A stretch of 64,000 bases of DNA from JAHBNG01 sp039028975 (GTDB lineage: Bacteria > Chloroflexota > Anaerolineae > Caldilineales > Caldilineaceae). This document shows, piece by piece, positions 18,696 to 29,000 of the stretch. The DNA lies in NCBI GenBank assembly GCA_039028975.1, contig JBCCHB010000080.1, positions 1 to 64,000 on the forward strand, in the 5' to 3' direction. Within the stretch, counting starts at the first letter, position 1. Each line of letters opens with the position of its first letter. The translations under genes and the position numbers were made by a program. The notes below the pieces were generated by a model. The model was not told where the DNA came from. It made no database searches and saw only the letters and a program-made list of their open reading frames with translations.

Positions 18696-19978
18696 AGCTG
18701 CTTTTTATTACGCCACAAGTGCCTTATCCCCCCCAGCAGGGAACAACCATCCGCAACTACAACCTGCTTCGTCACCTAGCGAAACGTCATACAATCGATC
18801 TCATTTCGTTTGAGTCCCAGGATGACGAGCTCACCGATGAAAATCCCCTCTATCAACTTTGTCGCCGCTTTGAAGTAGTCCCACAACCCTTGCGTACAAT
18901 GGGTGCGCGTCTGCGCGATACCATCTTCTCTCCACTTCCCGATATGGGGCATCGATTAGAATCTGCCGAGATGCACGCATTGATTGAACGTTGGGTGGCC
19001 AATGCCGAGCCTGGGGAGTGGCATATTGTCCAAATAGAGGGGATTGAAGTTGCCCAATATGGTCGCCAGGTGCTAGAAGGGATGAAGTGTCGCTTTGGAG
19101 ACCAGCCAGGAGCGCGCCCGAAACTGATCTTTGATAATCATAATTGCGAATATCTCTTGCAAAAGCGCAATGCACTCAATGATCTAAGAACGCCAAGACG
19201 CTGGGTAGGTGGGGCATATAGCGTGACTCAGTGGTTCAAACTCTGGAGGTATGAACGATCAGTCTGTCATTCGACGGACGCAACGGTTGCTGTTAGTGAC
19301 GCCGACCAAAGTGCCTTGCAAATACTTGCCCCCCAAACCCGCGTAGCCACAGTACCCAATGGAATTGATATTGATAATCTGCCTGTTCTGAGTGGATCTT
19401 CTACTGTCTTATCTTCTTTGGATAGGGAGCTTTCGATTCTCTTTATTGGCAAAATGGACTATCGGCCCAATATTGATGCTATGTTATGGTTTGGTCAAGA
19501 GATTTTCCCCCTAATTAAGGCCGAGGTTGCTGATGTGCGGCTCAACATTGTGGGCTTAAATCCGCACACTAGATTGGATCCGCTTCGTGGGGATCCAGCC
19601 ATATCTATCACTGGTAAGGTAGAAGATGTAACGCCCTATTTGGCTGCCGCAACGGCCTATGTTATTCCGCTGAGAGTAGGTGGTGGCACCCGATTTAAGG
19701 TATTAGAGGCTATGGCTCATAGCAAAGCCATTGTAACGACTTCGCTGGGTATTGAGGGGATTCCAGCTATAGCCAACGAGCATCTATTCATAGCAGACAC
19801 ACCAGAAGCCTTTGCCAAGGCAGTTATTCGTTTGCTTGAAGAGAAGGCTAGGGGAGAAGGAAAGCAAGGACAAACAATGGGAGAGAACAGTCGCAATCTG
19901 GTAGTAGAGCATTTTGCTTGGCAGCATATTGTTCCACGGCTGGAACAACTCTACCAACAGATTCGTATGGCTCAGTGA
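18692..19978 (+). CDS. Family 4 glycosyltransferase
   Basis: A 428-residue GT-B enzyme. The N-terminus MKLLFITPQVPYPPQQGTT is typical of GT4 members found in exopolysaccharide clusters. The linker carries LIFDNHNCEY, a signature of this subgroup. The donor domain has LFIGKMDYRPNIDAMLWF near 248, ITGKVEDVTPYLAAA near 305 and GGGTRFKVLEAMAHSKAIVTT near 327, with the second glutamate of the EX7E motif slightly altered as in the subgroup. It is translationally coupled to the preceding glycosyltransferase by ATGA. It converges with the Ser/Thr kinase gene, with a 67-bp gap holding only a weak AATCC/GGATT hairpin. The sugar and acceptor are unknown. Confidence 0.9.
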   Translation: MKLLFITPQVPYPPQQGTTIRNYNLLRHLAKRHTIDLISFESQDDELTDENPLYQLCRRFEVVPQPLRTMGARLRDTIFSPLPDMGHRLESAEMHALIERWVANAEPGEWHIVQIEGIEVAQYGRQVLEGMKCRFGDQPGARPKLIFDNHNCEYLLQKRNALNDLRTPRRWVGGAYSVTQWFKLWRYERSVCHSTDATVAVSDADQSALQILAPQTRVATVPNGIDIDNLPVLSGSSTVLSSLDRELSILFIGKMDYRPNIDAMLWFGQEIFPLIKAEVADVRLNIVGLNPHTRLDPLRGDPAISITGKVEDVTPYLAAATAYVIPLRVGGGTRFKVLEAMAHSKAIVTTSLGIEGIPAIANEHLFIADTPEAFAKAVIRLLEEKARGEGKQGQTMGENSRNLVVEHFAWQHIVPRLEQLYQQIRMAQ

Positions 19979-20045
19979 CTCACAACCTTAAACAGAAACT
20001 GAGCAATCCAAAATGGATTATCGTCAATTGTTTACTTGTGATGGT

Positions 20046-21611
20046 TTATCCTCCTGTCACGCGGAAGCTACTAAAAACGGCATCAAATGAAGCATTGAGC
20101 GCTTCTTGCCTTTCTGTTTCAATGGCGGCCCCAATTACATAATTTTGTCCATCTTCATTCACAGCCACAAGTCGAACAAAGACATCCTGTCCCAAAAAAA
20201 CGGCACGGTACTGTTGCTCATATCCATTGACAGAGCCAATTTGTACGTAAGTTCCTGCTAAAGGTCTCAATGACTGAAAAACCGTATTTCCCTCCTCCAC
20301 ATACTGATCAATGAGCGTCTCCAGCAAATTCCCGGCTTCATTAGCGGTAATCTGTTGAACAAAGATACGAGCAAAATAATCTACCGCATCAAAATTGGTT
20401 AGACTAGCCGAAGAAGATACTTTCCATCCGTCTGGGACATTGATCATATACTGACCATTAGAGGGGCTATACGGCTTAAGGACAATCGCTGTAAGGGGCT
20501 GCACGAGACTATTTTCTGAAGATGGCTGATTTTCAGTTGTGGGAGGCTCAGGTGAGCGGGGGGGGTTAATCGTTAGGACAATAATCACAATAAGTGCTGA
20601 AATCACTAAGCTCAGCATTGTAGGAAGTACGGCCCAGCCTAGCGCCTTGGAGGCACGATTAGAAGTAGCAATCACCGGCTGGCTACGGCGTTCTGTAACG
20701 CCTTCTGTAGGCTGTGGAGTTGTATGACTGTTGCGAAGTCCACGAGAATAGCCGCGGTTGCGCGTCTGTGGAATCCAAGATTGCCCTTCTTCTAGAGCAT
20801 CGGAAAATGCAATTGCGGAACGATAACGCTTAGGAGGATCTTTGGATAATACGCGGTTCAGCGCATAGGCAATTCCAGGTGGAATAGAGGGGTTGATCAC
20901 TTCTGGTGCTGGTGCCGGTTCATAAATAATTTTATATAAGAGAGCTGTCTGGCTATCTGCCTGAAATGGAAGGCGCCCGGTAAACATTCTATAGGCAATG
21001 ACCCCCAGGCTATATACGTCAGCACGCTGATCGATATCCGTATCCCCCCGTGCTTGTTCAGGTGACATAAAGGACGGGGTTCCAACTGAATAGTCGGCCA
21101 TGGTAAACACGGTTGTTGTCTCATCAGATACCAGCTGTCTTGCCATGCCAAAATCCGCAACGACTGCTCGATTTTTATCTGTGATCAGTATATTGTTAAG
21201 GTTGATATCTCGGTGGACAAAGCCCAAATTATGAGCATATTCCAGTCCTTCTGCAATCTGTTGGACAATGGGAATAATCTGAGCAGTGGTAAGTAGTTTG
21301 CCCTGATGATTCAGCTTATTGGATAGTGTATCACCATGAATTAGCTCAAGAGCAATATAAGGATGTCCATCAGCTTTACCAGCTTCATAGATTCGTACTA
21401 AATTGGGGTGGACAAGCTTAGCGGCATTCTGTCCTTCTTTCACAAATCGATTAAGATAGCTTACCTTGTTAAGATGTTGAGGCAACAACATCTTTAATGC
21501 TGCCTCTTGCCCTGTCCGAATATGCCGGGCACGATAAACAACCGCAACGGCACCGCGTCCAATCTGCTCTCCAACCTCGTAATCCCCGATTTTTTGAGTC
21601 ACGATAGCCAT
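20046..21611 (-). CDS. Transmembrane serine/threonine protein kinase with PsbP-like outer domain
   Basis: A 521-residue Hanks-type kinase. The cytoplasmic kinase domain (10-275) has glycine loop GRGAVAVVY (18-26), Lys40, DFG (153-155) and GTPSFMSPEQ (177-186). The catalytic loop reads HRDINLNN (133-140): the Asp is present, but the usual HRDxK lysine is Asn137. A basic linker leads to one membrane helix (about 324-347), then an outer domain (about 370-520) with IPDGW-type beginning and a PsbP/DUF1795-like pattern. It is the last gene of the phosphatase-Kelch locus, five bases after Kelch protein B, with no ribosome site of its own, so it depends on coupling. The role is probably reversible phosphorylation of envelope or signalling proteins. 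Confidence 0.92.
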   Translation of the reverse strand: MAIVTQKIGDYEVGEQIGRGAVAVVYRARHIRTGQEAALKMLLPQHLNKVSYLNRFVKEGQNAAKLVHPNLVRIYEAGKADGHPYIALELIHGDTLSNKLNHQGKLLTTAQIIPIVQQIAEGLEYAHNLGFVHRDINLNNILITDKNRAVVADFGMARQLVSDETTTVFTMADYSVGTPSFMSPEQARGDTDIDQRADVYSLGVIAYRMFTGRLPFQADSQTALLYKIIYEPAPAPEVINPSIPPGIAYALNRVLSKDPPKRYRSAIAFSDALEEGQSWIPQTRNRGYSRGLRNSHTTPQPTEGVTERRSQPVIATSNRASKALGWAVLPTMLSLVISALIVIIVLTINPPRSPEPPTTENQPSSENSLVQPLTAIVLKPYSPSNGQYMINVPDGWKVSSSASLTNFDAVDYFARIFVQQITANEAGNLLETLIDQYVEEGNTVFQSLRPLAGTYVQIGSVNGYEQQYRAVFLGQDVFVRLVAVNEDGQNYVIGAAIETERQEALNASFDAVFSSFRVTGG

Positions 21612-21616
21612 GAAGT

Positions 21617-23608
21617 CTATTTTGAAGAAGATAGGTACGGCAAGAACGTTGAAATTGAAGGGTTCATCAATCGGGTACCGTTATACGTACCATCCCGCTC
21701 GTTGAAAGACCATGAGACTTCGGGGCTTTCATGAATAATCGTGAAGGCATCGCCAACAATAGGTCTTGTATTGGCAATTTCTGTCCATATATAGTCAGTT
21801 CCGTCGGCACGGGCTCCTTCAGTACTGCTTACACCATAGTGATTGTTCAGTACAGTCTGTTGAGCAGAGATAGTGTAGGTAAACGTTTCGGCGGCAAAAG
21901 GAGCAATGATAGGTAATGTCCACACAACTTCATTTTCTTCTGTCAAATCACCGCCACCTTGGCGATACGTAGCAGCAAAGGGTAGTGTATTTGTGACAAC
22001 AATATTAGTAAAAGGAATCGCGCTTCGGTTGACCAATACAATCGAATAATCGAAAGGTGTATCAGGTTCTGCCTGAGCAGGACCGTTCAGACTGAGTTGG
22101 AACACTTTTTGCGGAGAGTTACTTGGCACTACGGGTGCGTGGCGCCGAAGCCTGTACGAGATCTCCCCTTTTGCTTGGCTATCTAAATCACCAATCTGCC
22201 AATTGATGCTATTTTGAGTAATTGTAACTGGATAAACGCTACTTGCCGAAATACTATTGCCGACGAAATCCAATCCTTCGGGAATTTCGCTCTCAATTCG
22301 CACGCTGGATATTGGTTCATCTAGCACGGTAAATTCAATATTATACTTTACTTCTTCACCAGGCCCGATCCACCCACTTGGCTCATGGCTGAATTGAACA
22401 TCTATTGGGGGAGTAGGTGTAAACGTCGGCGTAGGTGTTGGTGTGTTTGTTGCGGTGGCAGTAGGTGTTGGGGTAGGTGTATTTGGAAAGGTGGAGCGAT
22501 AGACCATAGATTGGACTGCCGTATCTACATATCCACCAATGGCAAAGACAAAGTCCGACCCATAGCGATTCATCTTGACGGCTGCAAAGCGATAGAGCGT
22601 ACTCGGTAAGGGCGTTAATGAGATCCAGTTTCCCAAAGCACCATCATTGCCAATGGGAGCTGACCATACTGTCCCATATTCCCCATCTCTATTTTTACCC
22701 CCAATAACCAGGAGCTGACCGTCATGAATGACTGAGTCATGGTAGTAACGACCATCAATTAGGTCAGGCCCTATCTGCCACTCAGCCAAGGTGCCATCAT
22801 CATTCACCGCACTGTAGTAGACGCTATCGAATGCGGAGTTGTCCGCCTGCCCTGAGCCACCGGTGATGTAAACAAACGACTTTCCATCAATAGTGGCTTT
22901 GGTTAGGCTAAACCGACGCAAGGGCTCGGGCAGACTAGGACCAATTTGCCAATCACCGAGGAGATGCCCTGTAGTCGGATCTAAGTCTATGTAATAGACC
23001 GCTGATAATGGTCTATTACTCTCATTGTCATATCCGCCAAAGGAGTAGAGCCGTTGTCCTATCACCACCGATTTGTGAAGCGTGACAACAGTTTTGTACG
23101 TACCCGTATCTTCCCAGCTGGATACTCGTCCATCATCGGTTAGAACTCCCCGCCAAATTGTGTTATTGGGTTTATTTTTATCTTCAGAGGCATTTTCATT
23201 CCATCCCCCAATCACATAGACAAATTGATTGAAGACTGCGAGGGAATGAAGATACAAGGGTTCTCTTAACTGGGACGCGGCAGACCAACGGCCTAAAGTT
23301 CCGTCGGCGAGGATTGGCGCAGAGTATACATCTTGTACAGATTTTCCCAGACTATTTTTCCCACCAAAGACCATTAGGTGATTCTTATAGATAATGGCAT
23401 TGCGGTTTGCAATCTCAATGGGCAATGGTTGGAGAGCTGTCCAGCTCCTAATCTCGGCCAGAGGTTGGGTTGGGGACCCGGCTTGTAATCGATGAGGGCT
23501 CGCCCAAAGACATAAGGCAGCTATACCAATAAAAAAAGCGGCAATGAATGCTGGAATGACCAGCTCTGCGGGTAAAAACTTCTCCCTCGTTTGGGCGTCC
23601 TTGGTCAT
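21617..23608 (-). CDS. Membrane-anchored Kelch-type beta-propeller protein B with DUF11 domains
   Basis: 663 residues. One N-terminal membrane segment (about 15-35) leaves the bulk outside the cell. Residues 50-375 carry five to six Kelch-like blades with the recurring patterns GG.N and DGTLG.W (for example FGGKNSLGKS, VIGGWNENAS, ITGGSGQADN, AIGGYVDTA). A Thr/Pro linker follows (about 378-398), then two DUF11-type immunoglobulin-like domains and a tail ending FLPYLSSSK. It is a tandem paralogue of protein A upstream, with the same domain order and 22 residues shorter. A 361-bp gap with a family A element separates the two. The likely role is a surface receptor or scaffold; no enzyme motif is seen. 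Confidence 0.85.
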   Translation of the reverse strand: MTKDAQTREKFLPAELVIPAFIAAFFIGIAALCLWASPHRLQAGSPTQPLAEIRSWTALQPLPIEIANRNAIIYKNHLMVFGGKNSLGKSVQDVYSAPILADGTLGRWSAASQLREPLYLHSLAVFNQFVYVIGGWNENASEDKNKPNNTIWRGVLTDDGRVSSWEDTGTYKTVVTLHKSVVIGQRLYSFGGYDNESNRPLSAVYYIDLDPTTGHLLGDWQIGPSLPEPLRRFSLTKATIDGKSFVYITGGSGQADNSAFDSVYYSAVNDDGTLAEWQIGPDLIDGRYYHDSVIHDGQLLVIGGKNRDGEYGTVWSAPIGNDGALGNWISLTPLPSTLYRFAAVKMNRYGSDFVFAIGGYVDTAVQSMVYRSTFPNTPTPTPTATATNTPTPTPTFTPTPPIDVQFSHEPSGWIGPGEEVKYNIEFTVLDEPISSVRIESEIPEGLDFVGNSISASSVYPVTITQNSINWQIGDLDSQAKGEISYRLRRHAPVVPSNSPQKVFQLSLNGPAQAEPDTPFDYSIVLVNRSAIPFTNIVVTNTLPFAATYRQGGGDLTEENEVVWTLPIIAPFAAETFTYTISAQQTVLNNHYGVSSTEGARADGTDYIWTEIANTRPIVGDAFTIIHESPEVSWSFNERDGTYNGTRLMNPSISTFLPYLSSSK

Positions 23609-23647
23609 AGAACTAATCCTACTGGGTCAGTGTTTAGAATAACAAGA

Positions 23648-23732
23648 TATACTGCGGTTGGCCATAGGTGAGAATAATACAACAGTATTTTAGACGAGTA
23701 GATTATTCTCACCTATGACAGAGCCAAGTATA
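23648..23732. repeat. Palindromic element, family A copy 3 (best preserved)
   Basis: Perfect 16-bp inverted repeat CATAGGTGAGAATAAT (23663-23678) / ATTATTCTCACCTATG (23702-23717), with outer ends TATACTGCGGTTGGC and CAAGTATA. It lies in the 361-bp gap between the two Kelch genes, which also holds a separate hairpin AATCGGCT/AGCCGATT (23793-23817) and no gene. Confidence 0.75.
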
Positions 23733-23969
23733 ACGATTAGGCCATGTGAGACGTGCCGAATCATTTACGAATTCATGACAGAATGCGATCACAATCGGCT
23801 ATTGGCAACAGCCGATTACGACTTAGAAGCTACCTTAAAGTAATGACATCTAAGCACTCTTTTTCAGACAACTTCTTACAAAAGTAGACCACAACGATTC
23901 AGGGTTATCTCTAATGGATATGAGCGTTACGATCGACTGACTATCAAAAACTCAATTTTTTGGGGCTAC

Positions 23970-26027
23970 CTACTGAGATAGATATGGCAGGAATATCATT
24001 TTACGCAGGCTAGGATTTTGGACCCCTAGTGCCTGAAATACACTTGTGTTTCCATCATAATCCCAAGAGATACGAACGTTATTATTTAGGATGGTAATCC
24101 CGTCTCCATCCCCTGTTGGTGGCAGTCCATCAATCGTTGTCGTCAAGGGGATGGTGCCGCTCCCCTTCGTGATGTCTGGTCCACTTGGTGGAGGTACAAC
24201 AGCCTCAACCGCATACTCGTGAATGACAAATGTTAAGTTACCGCTTAGGGTAAAGTTGAACACTAGCAGCCCCTCGGGTAATGTAGGCTTTTCCCAAATG
24301 ATCGTGTCATTTACCAAGCGACCACCATCACTGCTTGTTACATATTCGGCCTCCTCGGGCACACGAAGGGTCACAATTGTATCGTCTAAATCAATTGAGT
24401 CATTTGTGACCGTGAGCGTATAGTTGAGCTGTTGGCCAGATGAGGCTGACGACGGCCCATCTACATGAATAATTAGCGCAGGATCAATGGGGCCAGGTGT
24501 AGGTAGTACCCGACGGACTTTGTACGTAATTGATCCTGAATCTGAGGCGGTTAGATCATTGAGAACCCACTGGATTGTTTCACCGGCCCCTTGTCCGGTA
24601 ACACTAGACTCATTTGGTATTGAGGAGCCCGATATGAATTCAGTATTGTTTGGGATTGTTGCAGAAATAATGGGGCTTGCGGCTGTCCCGGGACCTTCGT
24701 TACGGTAATTGAGTACGTAGGTAATCTCTTCATTGGGGGCAATCCAATGACTGGGCGAGTTATTCACATCAACATATACGTTAAGCTGTGGCGTTGGCGT
24801 TACAGTTGGTGTAGGTGTTGGCGTTGTTGTCGGTGTAGAAGTGGCTGTTGGTGTTGCTGTAGGTGTTTGTGGTATCGCTGAATGATATACATCGCTCACC
24901 AAAGTTGGTGAGCCGTTGGCTCCTTGGCCACCACTGAGAATGAAGAGATAATCTGATTCAAGCCGCTTGGCAACTACGGCTGCAAATCGAAAGAGTGCCT
25001 TTGGCATAGATGGTAATGCCTGCCATGTGCCCAATGTGCCATCGATAGAAATAGGAAGTCCATCAACAGAACTACGATCTGGTCCATTGTTGACATTCTT
25101 CCCACCCATCACGACCAGCTTATCATCATGATAGGCTGCTTGATGGTAGAAAATGGCCTGTGGCATTGCCACTGGTAAAAGAGTCCACTGACTTAGAGTT
25201 CCATTGCTCTGATCAACAGTCGCAACATAGATACTGTCAACGGCACTATCATTAACATCAATCCCGCCCGTAACGTATATTTTATTCCCTATGCTGACAG
25301 CAGCATGTCGGCGCACAGCAAATGGATAAGCTGTTGTCGGAAGCCATTCACCTAAGGTGCCGTCTGGATTAATGTCGGCAAATTTGACATCAGCTATCCC
25401 TTTGCTGCCAGGAACGCCAGTAAATCCGCCGATGCTATATAGCCGATTGTTGACGATAACGGTACTATGCTGATTGACCTTGGTCGGATAGTCTGTAGCC
25501 TCGCGTTGCCACGGACCTAGTTGTCCACCCGACATGAATTGTGCCCGATAGACATTCGGAAGCATAGTCTCATTCCCTTTCCATCCACCTACCAGATAGA
25601 TGTGGGTATCAGAAGCACTTACGGAATGCAGATAGACTGGTTCATCCAGGGGGCTGGTTGTCCCCCAGCTGATAATTGTACCATTGTCGCCGATTGTTCC
25701 CACATGGACAACATTCGATGTAAATGGGTCAATGTTATTGCGCCCACCGATAAGATAGATGTAGTCGTCGTTGCCATCTTTATCTTCGTCATAAGCGATT
25801 GCATTTGTACTGGCTAATGCCGCGGGCAAAGAAGGTATGTTTGATGACCATCCTGTGATAGGCGTATGGGACGATGACAGGCGTGATGAAGACCAGGCGG
25901 TTGGGATAATCAGGGCCATAGCGGCTATAACCATGACCATGATCCAAATGGCACGAAAAGTATTGGGCTTGATCTGATTTTGAGCAGATCTGTTTTCGGT
26001 AATTTTCTCTTCCTCAAACTTTCTCAT
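23970..26027 (-). CDS. Membrane-anchored Kelch-type beta-propeller protein A with DUF11 domains
   Basis: 685 residues. A charged N-terminus precedes one membrane helix (about 25-45), after which the protein lies outside the cell. The propeller region (55-385) has the repeated patterns YLIGGRNN, YLVGGWKG, YSIGGFTG, YVTGGIDV and VVMGGKNV, with DGTLG.W motifs. A Thr/Pro-rich linker lies at about 388-412. Two DUF11-like domains follow (about 415-640), and the tail ends MIFLPYLSQ. It starts two bases after the phosphatase stop, using GGGGAG inside the phosphatase 3' end as ribosome site, so the two are translationally coupled. It is paralogous to protein B. Its position between a phosphatase and a kinase suggests a surface component of that signalling pair, which is inference. 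Confidence 0.85.
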   Translation of the reverse strand: MRKFEEEKITENRSAQNQIKPNTFRAIWIMVMVIAAMALIIPTAWSSSRLSSSHTPITGWSSNIPSLPAALASTNAIAYDEDKDGNDDYIYLIGGRNNIDPFTSNVVHVGTIGDNGTIISWGTTSPLDEPVYLHSVSASDTHIYLVGGWKGNETMLPNVYRAQFMSGGQLGPWQREATDYPTKVNQHSTVIVNNRLYSIGGFTGVPGSKGIADVKFADINPDGTLGEWLPTTAYPFAVRRHAAVSIGNKIYVTGGIDVNDSAVDSIYVATVDQSNGTLSQWTLLPVAMPQAIFYHQAAYHDDKLVVMGGKNVNNGPDRSSVDGLPISIDGTLGTWQALPSMPKALFRFAAVVAKRLESDYLFILSGGQGANGSPTLVSDVYHSAIPQTPTATPTATSTPTTTPTPTPTVTPTPQLNVYVDVNNSPSHWIAPNEEITYVLNYRNEGPGTAASPIISATIPNNTEFISGSSIPNESSVTGQGAGETIQWVLNDLTASDSGSITYKVRRVLPTPGPIDPALIIHVDGPSSASSGQQLNYTLTVTNDSIDLDDTIVTLRVPEEAEYVTSSDGGRLVNDTIIWEKPTLPEGLLVFNFTLSGNLTFVIHEYAVEAVVPPPSGPDITKGSGTIPLTTTIDGLPPTGDGDGITILNNNVRISWDYDGNTSVFQALGVQNPSLRKMIFLPYLSQ

Positions 26028-26029
26028 TC

Positions 26030-29000
26030 TTACTCCCCTGAAGTATCGCCGCCCCCACTTGAATCTGAGCCAGAGCCTGATGATCCCCCACCGCTTCGGT
26101 TATAGCGGATCGTACGTCCTTCCCCGAACGACTGGATCCGCTCGTAGGGATCAGTACGTACAAGAATGACTCCCCATAAGTAATCACCAGGTTCAAGTGG
26201 ATGGTCGGCATTACTGTCCAATGTACTTAGGTTGACATCAACACGTCCGTCTATGCTTGGCGCAGCAAGGCCAAACCCATTGGCTATGGGATTCTGACCT
26301 ACTTGCCAGAAAACAACCTCTAGTCCAAAGCCTGGCTGCAATGCAAAGCCGGGTGACCATTCAAATCGCGTCCGACCTTGCACATCAGCTCCTGGCCCTG
26401 GTGCCGTTAGTTGCACGCCTCCCTGTGGAACGGGCGTCTGAGTTTGCGTGGCTGTCGATGTAGAGATGGGGCGGGATGTCGGTGTATCTTCCGGTGTTGG
26501 TGTGTCTGGTGACGTTGGTGTAAATGTTGGGCGAGCTGTCAATGTGGCCGCAATTCTCGTAGCCGCTTGCTGAATTCCAAACTGTCGAGTTGCAGTGCCA
26601 TTGGGCGTTGGTGTTCTAGTTGGCGTTTCTGTCGGCAATGCAGTAAGCGTCGCAGCAACGGATGTCTCAAATGCTTCATATTCTGACGTAGCAGATGCAG
26701 CCAAATCTGGTGTAGGTGTTGGAACTGGTGTATTCGTTGGTCTTGTTGTCGGTGTAGATGTCTGTGTGACGGTGGGTGTCGGAGTCTGTGTATTTGTTGG
26801 CATAGCTGTCAATGTAGCGGCAACAGATGTATTAAGTGCATTGGCTTGCGCAGTACTCGTCGCCTCTTGGTTCGGGGTAGCAGTATGGGTTGGCGTATCT
26901 GTTTTGGTCGCTGTTTCCGTAGCTGTAGCCGTTTCGGTTGCCGTCTCTGTGGCTGTAGCCGTTGGTGATGCGGTATTCGTTGGTCGCAATGTTCTCGTTG
27001 GTGTACTGGTTGGGAAAGCAGTCAAGGTTGCAGCTACAGAAGTAGCCAAACGGTTGGCGTCGGCAGTTTCAGTTGCATCTCTGTTCGGTGTTTCTGTAGC
27101 TGTCGGCGTTCGTGTCCGTGTTGAATTGGAAGAAGATGTTACCGCCAATGCAACGCGCGTGGGTCGCTCGGTTGGGAAAGCCGTTAGGGTCGCCGCCACT
27201 GACGTGGCTAATTCTTGAGCAATGGCCGTACTGGTAGCCTGCAGGTCCGATGTTGGTAAAGGCGTTGCGGTTGACGAAGGCGTTAAAGTTGGTACCGATG
27301 TTGAGGTAGAAGTAGGACTTTGGGTACGGGTAGGGCTTCGAGTACGGGTAGGGCGTGGCGTTCGCGTTGCGGTTGGAACGTCGGTATCGGTCGGTAAAGC
27401 CGTCAGGGTTGCGGCAATCGATGTAGCAACTTCGTTGGCGAGTTTGGTGGCCGTGGCCTCCTGATCTGGCGTAGATGTGGGGGATGGCGTTACTGTTGGC
27501 TCTTCTGTTGACGTAGCTGTTGATGTAGTTGTCGCTGTATCTGTTGGGAAAGGTGTCTCTGTTGGTGTCTCCGTTGGTAGAGCCGTCAAGGTGGCTGCTA
27601 ACGATGTAGCGACCTCATTAGCTCTTGCCTCTTGGGTTGCCTCAATATCTGGCGTTTGGGTTGCGGTTGGCGTCTCCGTCGGAACAGGTGTCTCTGTCTC
27701 CGTTGGAACAGGTGTGTCCGTGTTTGTCGGCACGCGAGTAGATGTTGGTGTATTGGTATCTACAGGAACTGTCTGTATCGTAGTCGGTGTCTCGGCCACC
27801 TCACTTTCGCCGCCGGCCCGGGCCGTCAAGGTCACAAAGATAGCATTACGAACTGCCTCAGCGGTCTGCTGTGCTGGAGCAAGTTCCGTAGTGGACACTG
27901 GTGATGAGGCGTCATTATCCGGTGGCGTTGGGGCCTCCGGTGTCTCTGTTGGCTCTGGCGTCTCTGCTGATTCGGGTGACCCGGGCGTATCTGTTACAGT
28001 CGATGTCTGAGATAAGCTGCTTGCGATTTCAGTGCTAGACGATTCTGTTGGCTGCAACGTTGCTGTGTCTGTTAATGATAAGGTTCCCATAAGTGGCCCC
28101 GTAATTGGGAGAGAGGATGTAATAACACCTTGTTCTCCCTCTTGGTCTGGGCGTTCAATCGTTAACGCGGAAGATCCGTCCACCGTAACAACTGCCGACT
28201 GATCTTCTGAGCTTGCTGTGGCGGTCATAGCGTCACTAATAGGGCTCGTCTGAACCTCTCCAGGCTCAAGGGTACTAGGCAGAGGTATTTCACCAGCCAC
28301 ACTAGTTGAAGTCACTATTGGTAACAACGCACTCAATTCTGGCATCCTAAAATTATCTTGCGAAAGGAGCCAAAGAGCGATGCCCGTAACAACGAATAGA
28401 GCAATCGCTGCAAGCCATGCAACGACGGGGATTCGCCTACGGGACGTCGTTGTTAAGGCAGCGGGCGTATTGCTTTGGCTGTTCCAATTAAATAGGACAA
28501 CCGTTGCATCGTCTGCACCCTCGCGGCCTGTTACAAGATTGGTTAGACGATAGGCCGCTTCTTCTGGTGGATTTTGGCTGATGACGGCTTGGATTTCTTC
28601 ATCACTCAGAACATTCCAAAGCCCTTTACTACAGAGGAGAACCGTATCTCCGTTTTGCAGCTTGATGCGATCAGAGGTGGGGACAGAACGGATATCAACA
28701 AAGTTACTAATGGACCGATCATTGATCTCCTGATTCACCCGAATCGTTGATTCTGCACCGAGGTTACGTATAACAACATCGCGTTTCGGATGGCTAACAG
28801 CTTCTTCAAAAGTTAGCTTATTTTCTTGAAGGGCTTCATTTGTCCATGTATGATCGGTTGTTAGCTGCCAAAATTCGTCATTTCGGTTGAGATAAACCCT
28901 GGTATTTCCAGCATGGGAGAGGTAAAGTTCATCTTGAACAATGGCCACCGCCGCCACGCTCGTTCCCATCCCAAGCAAAGACGAATCCTCAGTTGCCCCT

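Noticed and set aside
26595..28010. Long plus-strand Val/Gly-rich open frames
   Set aside because: They are antisense shadows of the Thr/Pro-rich phosphatase region, whose ACN/CCN codons give few stops on the other strand.
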